A stretch of DNA of 64,000 bases, from contig CADCIB010000003.1 in NCBI GenBank assembly GCA_902801375.1, positions 1-64,000 of the forward strand, written 5' to 3'. This DNA comes from an uncultured Prevotellaceae bacterium (GTDB lineage Bacteria > Bacteroidota > Bacteroidia > Bacteroidales > Bacteroidaceae). Positions 34,471-43,042 of this stretch are shown piece by piece. The translations under genes were made by a program, and so were the position numbers. How positions within the stretch are numbered: position 1 is the first letter of the stretch; each line of letters starts with the position of its first letter. The notes beneath the pieces are model-generated. The model searched no databases, had not been told where the DNA came from, and worked only from the letters and a program-made list of their open reading frames with translations.

Positions 34471-35412
34471 ATGATTCAGAGAGAAACAGACGAACTGTAC
34501 ATGCGGCGCTGCCTGCAACTGGCGGCCTGCGGGCGCATGGAGTCGCGGCCGAACCCGATGGTGGGTGCCGTGATTGTGGCCGACGGGCGCATCATCGGCG
34601 AGGGCTATCATGTGCGCTGCGGCGAAGGGCACGCTGAGGTGAATGCCTTCGCATCGGTAAGGCCAGAAGACGAACCGCGCCTGAAAGAAGCCACCATCTA
34701 CGTCAGCCTGGAGCCTTGCGCTCACTACGGCAAGACGCCCCCTTGTGCCGACCTGATTGTCAGCAAGGGCGTGAAGCGCGTGGTGGTGGGCACCATCGAC
34801 CCTTTCGCCCAGGTGCAGGGACGGGGCATCAAGCGACTACTTGATGCCGGCATTGAGGTGACTACGGGCGTGCTGGAAGCCGAATGCCAATGGCTGAACC
34901 GCCGATTCTTCACCTTCCACAGCCTCCACCGCCCATACATTATCCTAAAATTCGCGCAGACTCACGACGGTTTCCTCGACGACCACGGGCGCCCCTTGGC
35001 CATTTCCACATTGCTCACCCGCATGCTGGTGCATCGGCTACGGGCCGAGGAAGATGCTATCCTCGTGGGCAACACCACCTACCGCCAAGAGCAGCCGCGC
35101 CTGGACGTACGCCACTGGGCAGGTCCTTCGCCCCGCCGCTTCGTGCTTTCGCATGAGCATCCCATCGAGGAGATTCTGGAAACATGCTTGAAGGAGCAGC
35201 TGCAGTCGCTCATCGTGGAGGGCGGACGACAGACGCTGCAATCGTTTATCGACCGCGACCTATGGGACGAAATCCACTTGGAAACGGCTCCCCTCATCGT
35301 GGGTGAAGGCACGCCAGCCCCTCGCCTACCCCAGCATTGCCAGAAAATCAGCGAAACGACCTACGGCCACAACACCATCGAGCGCTACACAAATTGCCAA
35401 AATCTTCTGTGA
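34471..35412 (+). CDS. ribD: Bifunctional riboflavin biosynthesis deaminase/reductase RibD
   Basis: 313 aa. The deaminase domain carries the zinc site GEGHAEVNAF and SLEPCAHYGKTPPCADL (about residues 48-92); the reductase domain follows from about residue 148 with ILKFAQTHDGF, ILVGNTTYRQEQPRLDVR and LIVEGGRQTLQSF. It performs two successive steps of riboflavin synthesis, deamination of the pyrimidine ring and reduction of the ribosyl group. Met1 (MIQRETDELYMRRCLQLA) fits the family start, although a start at codon 11 cannot be excluded given the promoter position. Monocistronic. Confidence 0.96.
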   Translation: MIQRETDELYMRRCLQLAACGRMESRPNPMVGAVIVADGRIIGEGYHVRCGEGHAEVNAFASVRPEDEPRLKEATIYVSLEPCAHYGKTPPCADLIVSKGVKRVVVGTIDPFAQVQGRGIKRLLDAGIEVTTGVLEAECQWLNRRFFTFHSLHRPYIILKFAQTHDGFLDDHGRPLAISTLLTRMLVHRLRAEEDAILVGNTTYRQEQPRLDVRHWAGPSPRRFVLSHEHPIEEILETCLKEQLQSLIVEGGRQTLQSFIDRDLWDEIHLETAPLIVGEGTPAPRLPQHCQKISETTYGHNTIERYTNCQNLL

Positions 35413-35617
35413 TTCGTTGTTTTTATTGATCACGAATCAGAGAATTCAAGAATTAAACACCCGCTGTAGGCCTGTTTGCGGGCGGAAACGCTATTCCGCC
35501 CCTACGGAAGGAAAGGCAAATGGTGCGAAAAAATGCATTGTCCAATTGTCACAATTGTCACGCTTGGGATTCCAGGCGCGAAAAAATGCATTGTCCATTT
35601 GTCACAATTGTCACGCT
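35413..35617. repeat. Repeat-filled gap after ribD
   Basis: No gene. It holds three AT-rich octamers (CGAATCAG, AGAATTCA, AGAATTAA at 35433-35456), a hairpin GGGCGGAA-ACGCTA-TTCCGCCC (35480-35501), and two copies of a 40-bp unit containing CATTGTCCA and GTCACAATTGTCACGC at about 35525-35565 and 35577-35619. The second copy overlaps the stop codon of the next gene. Confidence 0.75.
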
Positions 35618-36262
35618 TTAAAGATAGGTGTTCTCGTCGATGCCCTTGAACATCGTGAGGAACCGATAGGCGCGATCCCAGCAACGGTAGGCTTCCTGCT
35701 GGTACTTCTCAGCGATGGTCTTGCCGGAATACTCTTCCTGGAAGGTGGCTTTCCGCAGGGAAGCGATGTCGACGCTATTGAGTTCACCCTCCATTTTCTT
35801 GGCCGTGAAGCGCAGCAGCTGCTCACCGTCGAACCACATGCGCAGCTCGTAGGGCACCATCTCGTCGCCCACGTCGGGCGTAAGGGCGTAGATGAACATC
35901 ACCTGCCCCTTGTCGTCGTAGAGATACTCCTCGTAGAATTCACGCGCGGCGAAGTTGTACTTGGCCGTTGCAAAGCACAGATAGTGAGGGGGATAGGGGT
36001 CGCTCTCCTCTTCTGATTCCAACTCGCCGTAGTACATGCGTATGTGCTCGTGGTGAGGTCCTGTGGCAGGCAAGTTCTGCACCACGTTCAGGTCGAAATA
36101 CTCAGGTGGAATCCCTTCCGAGGGGAATCTGTCGTCCATCTGTGCTATCCACTCGTGAACGTTCTGATATTCCTTACGGATGCTCTCGATGGTGTTCTGG
36201 GCAAAAGCTACCCACGTCGACGCTACGCATAATAATAAGGTAAAGGCAATTTTCTTTCTCAT
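35618..36262 (-). CDS. Secreted protein of unknown function
   Basis: 214 aa with a signal peptide (MRKKIAFTLLLCVASTWVAFAQ). I do not recognise the family. The mature part is acidic and rich in Tyr and Glu, with FAAREFYEEYLYDDKGQ and a helical tail ending in MFKGIDENTYL. Its ATG overlaps the nhaC stop codon by 4 nt (ATGA), so it is translated with nhaC. Its stop codon is made by a dispersed repeat. Confidence 0.72.
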   Translation of the reverse strand: MRKKIAFTLLLCVASTWVAFAQNTIESIRKEYQNVHEWIAQMDDRFPSEGIPPEYFDLNVVQNLPATGPHHEHIRMYYGELESEEESDPYPPHYLCFATAKYNFAAREFYEEYLYDDKGQVMFIYALTPDVGDEMVPYELRMWFDGEQLLRFTAKKMEGELNSVDIASLRKATFQEEYSGKTIAEKYQQEAYRCWDRAYRFLTMFKGIDENTYL

Positions 36263-37695
36263 TCTTTTTCGCTGTTGATGGGGTTCGTTTTATAGATGCG
36301 CCATCCGATGGCGGCAATGAAGATGCTCATCAGCGGACTGATGAGGTTGAAGAAGCAATAAGGGAGATAGGTCAGCGTAGGCACGCCGAGTACGGTGGAT
36401 TGCGTCATTCCGCACGTGTTCCAGGGTATCAGCACGGACGTGACGGTGGCCGAATCCTCGCAGCTTCGGCTCAGCAGACGCGACTCATAGCCCTGCTCGC
36501 GGTAGGCCTGCTTGAAGATGTCGGCATTGAGCACGATGGAGATGAACTGATCGCCTGTGGTGAGATTCAGGAAAATGCCTGTCCCCACCGTCGACGAGAC
36601 AAGTCCCACACGGCTGCGCACGAAGCGCACAATCACCTGCGTCAGGCTTTCTATCATGCGGCTGGCCACCATCGTGGCGCCAAAGCACATCGCGCAGAGG
36701 ATGAGCCAGATGGTGTTGAGCATGCCCGCCATACCGCCCGTAGAGACGAGTTCGTTGAGCGCAGCGTCGCCCGTGTCGACGGCCGTAGCCCCATAGTAGG
36801 TCATCGCCAGCCCTTTCACCAGTCCGCCGCCAATCTCTGTCAGGATATGCGGCTGAAGGATGAGGGCCACCGCGCCTGCCACAATCGACGACAGGAAGAG
36901 CACGATGAGCGAAGGCACACGGCGCGCTATCAGCACACCCGTGAGCAGCGGCACCAGGAGCGTCCACAACGAGATGTGGAACGTCTGCGAGAGGCCTTCC
37001 GTGAAGCGTCCCACCTGCAACTCCGTGTCGCCCACATTCACCAAGCCGGCAAAGAAGAAGATGGCGACCGTGATGAGAAACGAGGGTGCCGTCGTGAACA
37101 CCATGTAGCGGATATGGGTGAACAGCTCCGTCCCTGTAGCCGACGAAGCCAGGATGGTGGTGTCGCTCAGCGGCGACATCTTATCGCCGAAATAAGCGCC
37201 TGAGATGATGGCTCCCGCCGTCCACGCCTCCGACAAGCCCAGCACATGACCAATGCCCAACAACGCCACACCGATGGTGGCTACGGTGGTCCAGGAACTG
37301 CCCGAAAGCAGCGACACCAGCGCACAGATGACGCACGTGCAGACCAGGAAAAACTGGGGCGACATCACCTGCACACCATAGTAAATCAGCGTGGGCACCA
37401 CACCGCTGATCATCCACGAGCCCGCCAGCATGCCCACACAGAGCAATATCAGCAGCGTGACCGACACCTCGCCAATGGTGCGCTTCATCTGCTCTTCAAA
37501 CCGCTGCCAAGGCACCCGGTAGAAGCCCATCGAGATACACATACACACGGCCGTACCCATTAGGAGCGCCACCTGGCTGCCCCCGCTGAGCGAGTCGCTG
37601 CCAAACAGCGTGATGACCACTGCCAGGAAACCAATCAGCACCACCACGGGCACAACGGCCACGAGCGGATGCGGTATTTTCACTTGTTCTTCCAT
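36259..37695 (-). CDS. nhaC: NhaC family Na+/H+ antiporter
   Basis: 478 aa from the ATG at 37695 (MEEQVKIPHPLVAVVPVVVL); a longer open frame upstream only mirrors murQ. About 12 membrane segments, with the NhaC-type segments around GSSWTTVATIGVALLGIG, GAYFGDKMSPLSDTT and PWNTCGMTQ. The family exchanges sodium (or organic ions) for protons across the inner membrane. It overlaps the 3' end of murQ by 16 nt, and the next gene by 4 nt, so all are in one operon. Confidence 0.92.
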   Translation of the reverse strand: MEEQVKIPHPLVAVVPVVVLIGFLAVVITLFGSDSLSGGSQVALLMGTAVCMCISMGFYRVPWQRFEEQMKRTIGEVSVTLLILLCVGMLAGSWMISGVVPTLIYYGVQVMSPQFFLVCTCVICALVSLLSGSSWTTVATIGVALLGIGHVLGLSEAWTAGAIISGAYFGDKMSPLSDTTILASSATGTELFTHIRYMVFTTAPSFLITVAIFFFAGLVNVGDTELQVGRFTEGLSQTFHISLWTLLVPLLTGVLIARRVPSLIVLFLSSIVAGAVALILQPHILTEIGGGLVKGLAMTYYGATAVDTGDAALNELVSTGGMAGMLNTIWLILCAMCFGATMVASRMIESLTQVIVRFVRSRVGLVSSTVGTGIFLNLTTGDQFISIVLNADIFKQAYREQGYESRLLSRSCEDSATVTSVLIPWNTCGMTQSTVLGVPTLTYLPYCFFNLISPLMSIFIAAIGWRIYKTNPINSEKE

Positions 37696-38498
37696 ATTCT
37701 GATTACTTTGTCCACGCTCCCTGCTTCCATCAGTCGGCGGCGAGCTTCCTCGTAGAAGATGCCCAGCGACGCCTGCACCATCCGCGTGCCGCGGTCGATG
37801 AGTTTCTCGTTCGTCAGCTGCATCTTCACCATCCGATTGCCCTCCACGCGCCCCAAAAGAATCATCAGCGAGGTGGAAATCATGTTGAGCACCATCTTCT
37901 GCGCCGTACCGCTCTTCATGCGGCTGGAGCCCGTCACGAACTCTGCCCCCACGATGGTCTCGATGGGAAACTCGGCAGCTTCGGCCAACGGTGTATGGGG
38001 ATTGCACGTGATGCAACCCGTGAGCAACCCGTGAGCGCGTGCCTGCTGAACAGCTCCCACCACATAGGGTGTCGTGCCCGAAGCGGCAATGCCCACCACG
38101 CTGTCGTCGGCCGAAGGCTGATAGGCTTCAAGGTCGCGCCAGCCCTGAAGGGCATCGTCCTCAGCATGCTCCACCGAATGGCGCAAGGCCGCATCGCCAC
38201 CCGCAATGATGCCCACCACCCAGTCGGGCGAAATGCCATAGGTAGGCGGCAGCTCACTGGCATCGAGCACCCCCAGCCGCCCGCTGGTGCCTGCGCCCAC
38301 ATAGAACAGCCGCCCGCCTTGCTTCATCCGCGGTCCCACGGCCTGCACCAAAGCCTCTATCTGAGGAATGGCCTGCTCCACCGACGCCGCCACCCGCGCA
38401 TCCTCGGCATTGATGGCGCTCAGCATCTCGCCCACCGACATCCGTTCCAGATGGTCGTAGTGCGACGGTTGCTCGGTTATCTTATCTTCATATTTCAT
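37680..38498 (-). CDS. murQ: N-acetylmuramic acid 6-phosphate etherase
   Basis: 272 aa, slightly shorter than the usual about 300. SIS-domain protein with the signature VGAGTSGRLGVLDASELPPT (about residues 68-87), GIIAGGD, IAASGTTPYV and the motif TGSSRMKSGTAQK. It cleaves the lactyl ether of MurNAc-6-phosphate, giving GlcNAc-6-phosphate and lactate, for cell-wall sugar recycling. It follows a DMT transporter gene by 12 nt; that transporter is a candidate for a step in the same pathway (inference). No MurNAc kinase gene lies nearby. Confidence 0.95.
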   Translation of the reverse strand: MKYEDKITEQPSHYDHLERMSVGEMLSAINAEDARVAASVEQAIPQIEALVQAVGPRMKQGGRLFYVGAGTSGRLGVLDASELPPTYGISPDWVVGIIAGGDAALRHSVEHAEDDALQGWRDLEAYQPSADDSVVGIAASGTTPYVVGAVQQARAHGLLTGCITCNPHTPLAEAAEFPIETIVGAEFVTGSSRMKSGTAQKMVLNMISTSLMILLGRVEGNRMVKMQLTNEKLIDRGTRMVQASLGIFYEEARRRLMEAGSVDKVIRIWKNK

Positions 38499-38510
38499 GG
38501 CTCACATTTT

Positions 38511-39386
38511 TTACTTGTTTCCCCCCAGCGCCCGCCTGGTCTGGAGCAGCACGCTGAGCAGGATGAGCGCAATGCCCACGTAGAAAGAGAAATTAATCTC
38601 CCGACTCTCACCGAAAACGAGGAAGGCGAGGATGATGGTATAGCAGGGTTCGAGGTTGTACGTCAGATTGACCGTGAAAGCCGAAAGACGCTTCAACGCC
38701 TGAATCTGCAGGAGACACATGCCCACGGTGCAGAACAGCGCATGACAGAGCATCAGCCACAAATTCGTGCCCTGCGGGACGACCACCACCGGCTGGCTGC
38801 TGGGAAAGAAAGCCAGGTAGACGGGAATGATGGCCGACACCAGGACGAGCCCGCCCGACATCTGATACATCAGCACCGTACGGCTGCGCACGCCCACGCT
38901 CGCCTTCTTGTTGCACACGACATAGAGCGCACAGACCGCCGACGAGGCCACACCAATCAGGATGCCGTAGCGATAGCGCGCATCGAACGAGAAGACGCAA
39001 AGCACGCCGACAACGGTAATCAGCGAGAACAGCAGCTCCTGCCAAGACACCCGCCGCCTGAAAATGGCTGGCTCGAAAAGGGCCGTGAAAAAGCCTGTCA
39101 GCGAGAAGCAGATGACGCCGATGGACACGTTCGAGGCCTTGATGCTGCCATAGAACAAAATCCAGTGCAGACCCAGCAACGCCCCACAGCCGCACAGCTG
39201 CAGAAACTTACGCCAACCCACACGAGGCAGCCCCGCGAACACCAGCAGTATCACACTTGTAAACAGCATGCGATACCACACGATATCCACCTCGTTGAGC
39301 GTGATGAGCCGCCCGAACAAACCCGTGAAGCCTGCCAACAGCACGCTCAGGTGCAACTGAATGAATCCTTTCCGCGTCTCGGTCAT
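38511..39386 (-). CDS. DMT superfamily (EamA) transporter
   Basis: 291 aa with ten membrane segments in two EamA halves (LLGLHWILFYGSIKASNVSI; second half ending LEPCYTIILAFLVFGE). Substrate unknown. A -7 box TATCTTTG lies on the minus strand at 39419-39412 without a clear -33 box. First gene of the run DMT, murQ, nhaC, secreted protein. Confidence 0.88.
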   Translation of the reverse strand: MTETRKGFIQLHLSVLLAGFTGLFGRLITLNEVDIVWYRMLFTSVILLVFAGLPRVGWRKFLQLCGCGALLGLHWILFYGSIKASNVSIGVICFSLTGFFTALFEPAIFRRRVSWQELLFSLITVVGVLCVFSFDARYRYGILIGVASSAVCALYVVCNKKASVGVRSRTVLMYQMSGGLVLVSAIIPVYLAFFPSSQPVVVVPQGTNLWLMLCHALFCTVGMCLLQIQALKRLSAFTVNLTYNLEPCYTIILAFLVFGESREINFSFYVGIALILLSVLLQTRRALGGNK

Positions 39387-39478
39387 CTCATTCCATCACT
39401 TTTTACGACCGCAAAGATACTATTTTTTTTGATTAATACAGGTATTATTCCCGAAAAACCACTAACTTTGCACCTAAT

Positions 39479-39732
39479 ATGAAGAAAATAGGATTGCTGC
39501 CTCGCATTGTGATTGCCATCTCTTGAGCATTTGCATGATAGCAGCGCCAGGCGTACCCGGCGGAGCAGCGATGGCGGCCTTAGGCCCGCTGGCCGGCGTG
39601 CTGGGATTCAGTCCCGAGGCGCAGGCGCTCATGATTGCCCTCTACATCGCGATGGACTCCTTCGGCACCGCCTGCAACGTCACGGGCGATGGCGCCCTCA
39701 CCGTCATCGTCGACCGCCTGCATAGGAAATAA
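39479..39732 (+). pseudogene. Sodium:dicarboxylate symporter remnant with large internal deletion
   Basis: The first 15 codons (MKKIGLLPRIVIAIS) are the typical start of a GltP/SstT-type symporter and then stop. From 39535, in another frame, comes the C-terminal part APGVPGGAAMAALGPLAG and IALYIAMDSFGTACNVTGDG, ending at 39732. About 300 central residues are missing. A -7 box TAACTTTG (39463-39470) remains in front. A product is not expected. Confidence 0.85.
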
Positions 39733-39971
39733 GAGGGCGTGTCAAAACTCTGTCGATTGTAGGAGGGTTTTGTCAAAATGGGCATATCCTCTGGGGGAGG
39801 GGTGACCCCCCTCAGCTTGTGCAGCAATTCCCATGAATTCATCCACACATCCATCACGACGGATTAAACTTTCTGCCCACATGCTCGTCGTAAATGGTGA
39901 GCAAAGATGGATAATCTTTTGCGAGATTGAGTGAACGAATTGGAAGTGTCATCATTAAAAGCATCAGACGC
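39733..39971. other. Gene-free region with possible mobile-element debris
   Basis: Begins GAGGGCGTGTCAAAACTC, which resembles the ends of several Bacteroidota insertion sequences, followed by a GC palindrome GGGGGAGGGGTGACCCCCC (39793-39811). No open frame with family features is seen and no matching second end was found. Confidence 0.35.
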
Positions 39972-40664
39972 ATGAAACAGAATCGGATTATTGCAGCAGC
40001 CCTCATCGCCCTGGGCATCATGGGCATGGGATGGTTCATCAAGGCTGGCATCGACAACTTCGCCAACAAGGACCGTAAAGTGACCGTGAAGGGATTGGCA
40101 GAGCGCGAAGTGCCCGCCGACAAAGTGACCTGGAGCATCGGCACGAAGGTGACAGGCAACGACCTGCCCCTGCTCTACGAGAACATCAACGCACAGACAG
40201 ACAAAATCAAGGCGTTCTTGCGGCAGAATGGACTGGAAGAGAAGGAAATCACGGTGAACCCGCCCTCCATCAGCGACCTCGAGGCCCGCGAATGGGGCGA
40301 CAACCAGAAGAACTTCCGCTACATCGTCACCACCACGATTACGGTGGCAACCAACAAGGTGACGGAGGTGAACAAGGCCATCTTCAAGCAGGCGGAACTG
40401 CTGAAGCAGGGTGTGGCCATCGAGAACAGCGATGCGCAATACGAGTATGCCTCGTTCCAACAGATGAAGCCCGAGATGATGGCCGAAGCCATCAAGAACG
40501 CGCAGAAGACCGCCGAGCAGTTCGCAGAGGCCAGCAAGTCGGACTTAGGCCCTATCCAGACCGCCGGCCAAGGGCAGTTCGAGATTGAGGACCGCGACCA
40601 GAACACGCCCTACATCAAGAAGCTGCGCGTGGTGACTACCCTCACCTACTCGCTGAAAGACTGA
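39972..40664 (+). CDS. SIMPL domain (DUF541) exported protein
   Basis: 230 aa from the ATG at 39972 ([20 protein letters not shown]), with an uncleaved anchor or signal peptide. The SIMPL domain fills residues about 35-225: [20 protein letters not shown] at its start and the closing [11 protein letters not shown]. Members occur in the periplasm or at the surface, with function poorly known. The gene ends at a terminator into which an IS1595-type element has inserted. Upstream lies a pseudogene. Confidence 0.88.
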   Translation: MKQNRIIAAALIALGIMGMGWFIKAGIDNFANKDRKVTVKGLAEREVPADKVTWSIGTKVTGNDLPLLYENINAQTDKIKAFLRQNGLEEKEITVNPPSISDLEAREWGDNQKNFRYIVTTTITVATNKVTEVNKAIFKQAELLKQGVAIENSDAQYEYASFQQMKPEMMAEAIKNAQKTAEQFAEASKSDLGPIQTAGQGQFEIEDRDQNTPYIKKLRVVTTLTYSLKD

Positions 40665-40683
40665 ATCCCCTCAGAAAACAACT

Positions 40684-40714
40684 AACGGTGAACACTTCGT
40701 TCACCGTTTTTTTT
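40684..40714 (+). terminator. Terminator of the SIMPL gene, target site of the IS
   Basis: Stem AACGGTGAA / TTCACCGTT (40684-40692 with 40700-40708), 7-nt loop, then a T-run to 40714. The insertion element begins directly after the eight T of 40707-40714. Confidence 0.85.
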
Positions 40715-40747
40715 AATGATTATCCGCAATCGTACCACCAAATTTTC

Positions 40748-40775
40748 GGGCAGTCCTACGGGGCTGCCCAACTTT
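40748..40775. terminator. Hairpin inside the left end of the IS
   Basis: GGGCAG / CTGCCC (40748-40753 with 40764-40769) followed by AACTTTT. It could stop transcription entering from outside. Confidence 0.5.
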
Positions 40776-40808
40776 TAGCACACATATATTAAAATAATAG
40801 GTAAAACA

Positions 40809-40840
40809 TTTGGAGAATAGAATCAAAATGATTACCTTTG
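40809..40840 (+). promoter_or_regulatory. Promoter of the IS transposase gene
   Basis: TTTG (40809-40812), 20 bp, TACCTTTG (40833-40840), 26 nt before the ATG. Confidence 0.75.
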
Positions 40841-40866
40841 CGGCGCATTTGTAACAATAGTACACC

Positions 40867-41817
40867 ATGAAGTTATTTGATTTTAACAAGTATTTCCCCG
40901 ACGAAACGGCTTGCCGCAAGGTATTTAAGGAAATGAGGGACCGCGAGGGTGTGACGTGTCAGCACTGCGGTTCTCACGATGTGGTATGGCTGGAGAGCAA
41001 GCAGCAGTACCAGTGCAAGCATTGTCGCCACCGCACGACGCTCCGAAGCGGCACGGTGATGCACGGCTCCAAGTTACCCTTCATGTATTGGTTCATCGCT
41101 ATGCACCTGCTGACGGCTACGAAGAAGAGTATATCGGCAGCGGAGCTTCAGCGGCAATTAGGGCACAAGCGGTATCAGCCAATCTGGGAAATGATGCACA
41201 AGTTGCGCTCGGTGATGGGCAAGCGCGATGACAAATATACACTTAAAGCCAACATTGAACTGGACGAAGGTTTCTTCTCCACTGAAACGCCGGACGCTCA
41301 GAAACAAGAGAAGCTGAAGGCCGGAGCAGGCAGCCAGAAGAAGAGCAAGGTGCTGGTGATTGCCGAAAGCACGGAGTCGGAAAATCCAAAGCGCGGGCAG
41401 AAGCCCAAGAAGGTGGGGCATATCAAAATGATTGTCCTGCCCAACATGAAGAAGGAAACGATAGACGGCGAGGCCGTGAATGCCATTGATCCGGACAGTT
41501 CCATCACGACAGATGCCTGCACTTCGCACAACGACTTCAAGTTGCTGTTCGGTGAGCATAAGTCGCGGGTCATCGACCCGAAGGACATAGGCAAGGTGTT
41601 GCCATGGGTACACATTGCCATAGCCAACGCAAAGACGCTGTTTGCCGACATGTATCACGGCGTCAAGCCTGAGTTTCTGCAAGAGTACCTGAACGAGTTC
41701 TGCTACAAGTTCAACCGCCGCTACTTCGGTGAGGACTTGTTCGAGAGGCTGATGATGATAGCAGCCTCCTACCGCACGGACTTTGAACACAGTATATATA
41801 ATAAGAAAGCAGCATAA
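40867..41817 (+). CDS. IS1595 family transposase (ISXO2-like)
   Basis: 316 aa. An N-terminal zinc ribbon (CQHCG and CKHC, about residues 32-55) is followed by the ISXO2-like DDE domain: first Asp in IELDEGFFS (about 133), second in SSITTDACTSHNDF (about 217), and an Asn/His-rich end (HIAIANAKTLFADMYHGV, then EFCYKFNRRYFGEDLF) typical of the family. It cuts and pastes the element between its 26-bp inverted repeats. The frame is complete. Confidence 0.95.
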   Translation: MKLFDFNKYFPDETACRKVFKEMRDREGVTCQHCGSHDVVWLESKQQYQCKHCRHRTTLRSGTVMHGSKLPFMYWFIAMHLLTATKKSISAAELQRQLGHKRYQPIWEMMHKLRSVMGKRDDKYTLKANIELDEGFFSTETPDAQKQEKLKAGAGSQKKSKVLVIAESTESENPKRGQKPKKVGHIKMIVLPNMKKETIDGEAVNAIDPDSSITTDACTSHNDFKLLFGEHKSRVIDPKDIGKVLPWVHIAIANAKTLFADMYHGVKPEFLQEYLNEFCYKFNRRYFGEDLFERLMMIAASYRTDFEHSIYNKKAA

Positions 41818-41828
41818 CAGATAAAAAT

Positions 41829-42707
41829 ATGGTAAAAACAAGGAAACTATCAGTCTTATCAACGGAGATTTCTGTTGTAACTGGAATAAACAATGATGAT
41901 TATATCTGTTTGACAGATATGGTAAAAGCCTCGGATGATGATGGCCGGGCTGCGGATATTATAAAAAACTGGATTCGCAACAGGGCGACCATCGAATTTC
42001 TCGGCGCATGGGAAATGATGTATAACCCCAATTTTAAAGTGGTCGAATTTGACCACTTTAGAAAATCTGCTGGTCTTCCCACATTTACTATGAGTGTAAC
42101 AAACTGGGTTGAAGAAACTAATGCCATTGGGATTTACTCTAAATCTGGAAGGTATGGCGGAACTTATGCCCATAAAGATATTGCTTTTGAATTTGGTGCG
42201 GCAATCAGCCCTATGTTCAAACTTTATCTAATTAAGGATTACCAGCGTCTCAAAGAAGAGGAAAACAATCCTGCTCTGTTGCAATGGCAAGCTAAACGGT
42301 TTTTGACAAAAGCCAATTATACCATCCACACGGATGCAATTCAGGCCAAACTAAAGCACTTGGGATATAGACGAGCAAAAGAGGTGTTAGTCTATTCGCA
42401 AGAAGCAGACATGCTTAATGTCGTTGTGTTTGGATGTACGGCGAAAGAGTGGGAACAACAGAACCCGCAATTAGCCAAGAAAAGAATGAACATACGCGAA
42501 ACAGCTTCTATTGCGCAACTTCTTGTTCTTGCTAATCTGGAAACAATTAATGCTGAACTTATTAAACGCAACATCCCTCGTGCAGAGAGGTTCCGCACAT
42601 TATTGAAGATAGCAGAGGAGCAGATGAAGACATTACAGGAAAGAGACATTGAGCATCAATTCCGAAAACAATTCCCAGAAAACAATGTAGGAAAACTTTT
42701 AGAATAA
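41829..42707 (+). CDS. KilA-N domain protein, IS passenger
   Basis: 292 aa. The KilA-N DNA-binding domain (residues about 15-140) is seen in YICLTDMVKASDDDGRAADI, the helical middle and the end TYAHKDIAFEFGAAISP. The second half is helical and unassigned. It starts 11 nt after the transposase stop and lies within the inverted repeats. Base composition is lower in GC than in the surrounding genome, a sign of separate origin. KilA-N domains come from phages and plasmids; a regulatory or maintenance role for the element is inferred only. Confidence 0.85.
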   Translation: MVKTRKLSVLSTEISVVTGINNDDYICLTDMVKASDDDGRAADIIKNWIRNRATIEFLGAWEMMYNPNFKVVEFDHFRKSAGLPTFTMSVTNWVEETNAIGIYSKSGRYGGTYAHKDIAFEFGAAISPMFKLYLIKDYQRLKEEENNPALLQWQAKRFLTKANYTIHTDAIQAKLKHLGYRRAKEVLVYSQEADMLNVVVFGCTAKEWEQQNPQLAKKRMNIRETASIAQLLVLANLETINAELIKRNIPRAERFRTLLKIAEEQMKTLQERDIEHQFRKQFPENNVGKLLE

Positions 42708-42712
42708 GTATA

Positions 42713-42934
42713 ATGGAGAAGCGAGAATTTAATGATATTGGGGAACTGTTAAGCACACTATCTCCCTACATATCGGCTCGTGCATTGGCCCGTATCTGCG
42801 ACATGAGCGAGAGTCAGATGTTGCAGTACAAAGCAGGCATCAAGAAAATAAGCCCGAAGAATATTGCACGTATTAACGAGAAATTGCGTACCTTTGCAGC
42901 GGAAATCAGCGGTTACACGCTGACGGGCGCGTGA
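42713..42934 (+). CDS. Small helix-turn-helix protein, IS passenger
   Basis: 73 aa, 5 nt after the KilA-N gene. SARALARICDMSESQMLQYK and the following KAGIKKISPKNIARINEKL resemble the DNA-binding tail of HicB antitoxins, including the one at 18806-19219 (PYTSIAAISRATGINQHQL). No toxin gene is next to it. It could regulate the element's own promoter; this is inference. Confidence 0.75.
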   Translation: MEKREFNDIGELLSTLSPYISARALARICDMSESQMLQYKAGIKKISPKNIARINEKLRTFAAEISGYTLTGA

Positions 42935-42960
42935 GCGTCGTACTATTTTACAAATGCAAG

Positions 42961-42992
42961 AAGGCTGGCGAAATTCGTCAGCCTTTTATTTT
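42961..42992 (+). terminator. Terminator at the right end of the IS
   Basis: Stem AAGGCTGGCG / CGTCAGCCTT (42961-42970 with 42976-42985; one mismatch) then TTATTTTG. Confidence 0.75.
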
Positions 42993-43042
42993 GCCAAAAT
43001 ATTGGTGGTACGATTGCGGATAATCATATTTTTTTTCTACCC

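Larger units (their letters stand above)
40715..43028. mobile_element. IS1595-family element with two passenger genes
   Basis: Terminal inverted repeats ATGATTATCCGCAATCGTAC with further CACCAA (40716-40741 and 43002-43027, perfect over 26 bp). Eight T flank each side (40707-40714 and 43029-43036), consistent with the 8-bp target duplication of this family. Inside: transposase, a KilA-N protein, a small helix-turn-helix protein and a terminator, all on the plus strand. All parts look intact, so it may still be mobile. Confidence 0.9.

Noticed and set aside
35480..35501. Hairpin after ribD as an intrinsic terminator
   Set aside because: No T-run follows it on either strand; it fits better as a dispersed repeat.
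42713..42934. IS passenger protein as antitoxin of a toxin-antitoxin pair
   Set aside because: Only the DNA-binding tail of HicB is matched; there is no HicA-like or other toxin beside it, the KilA-N protein being unlike known toxins.
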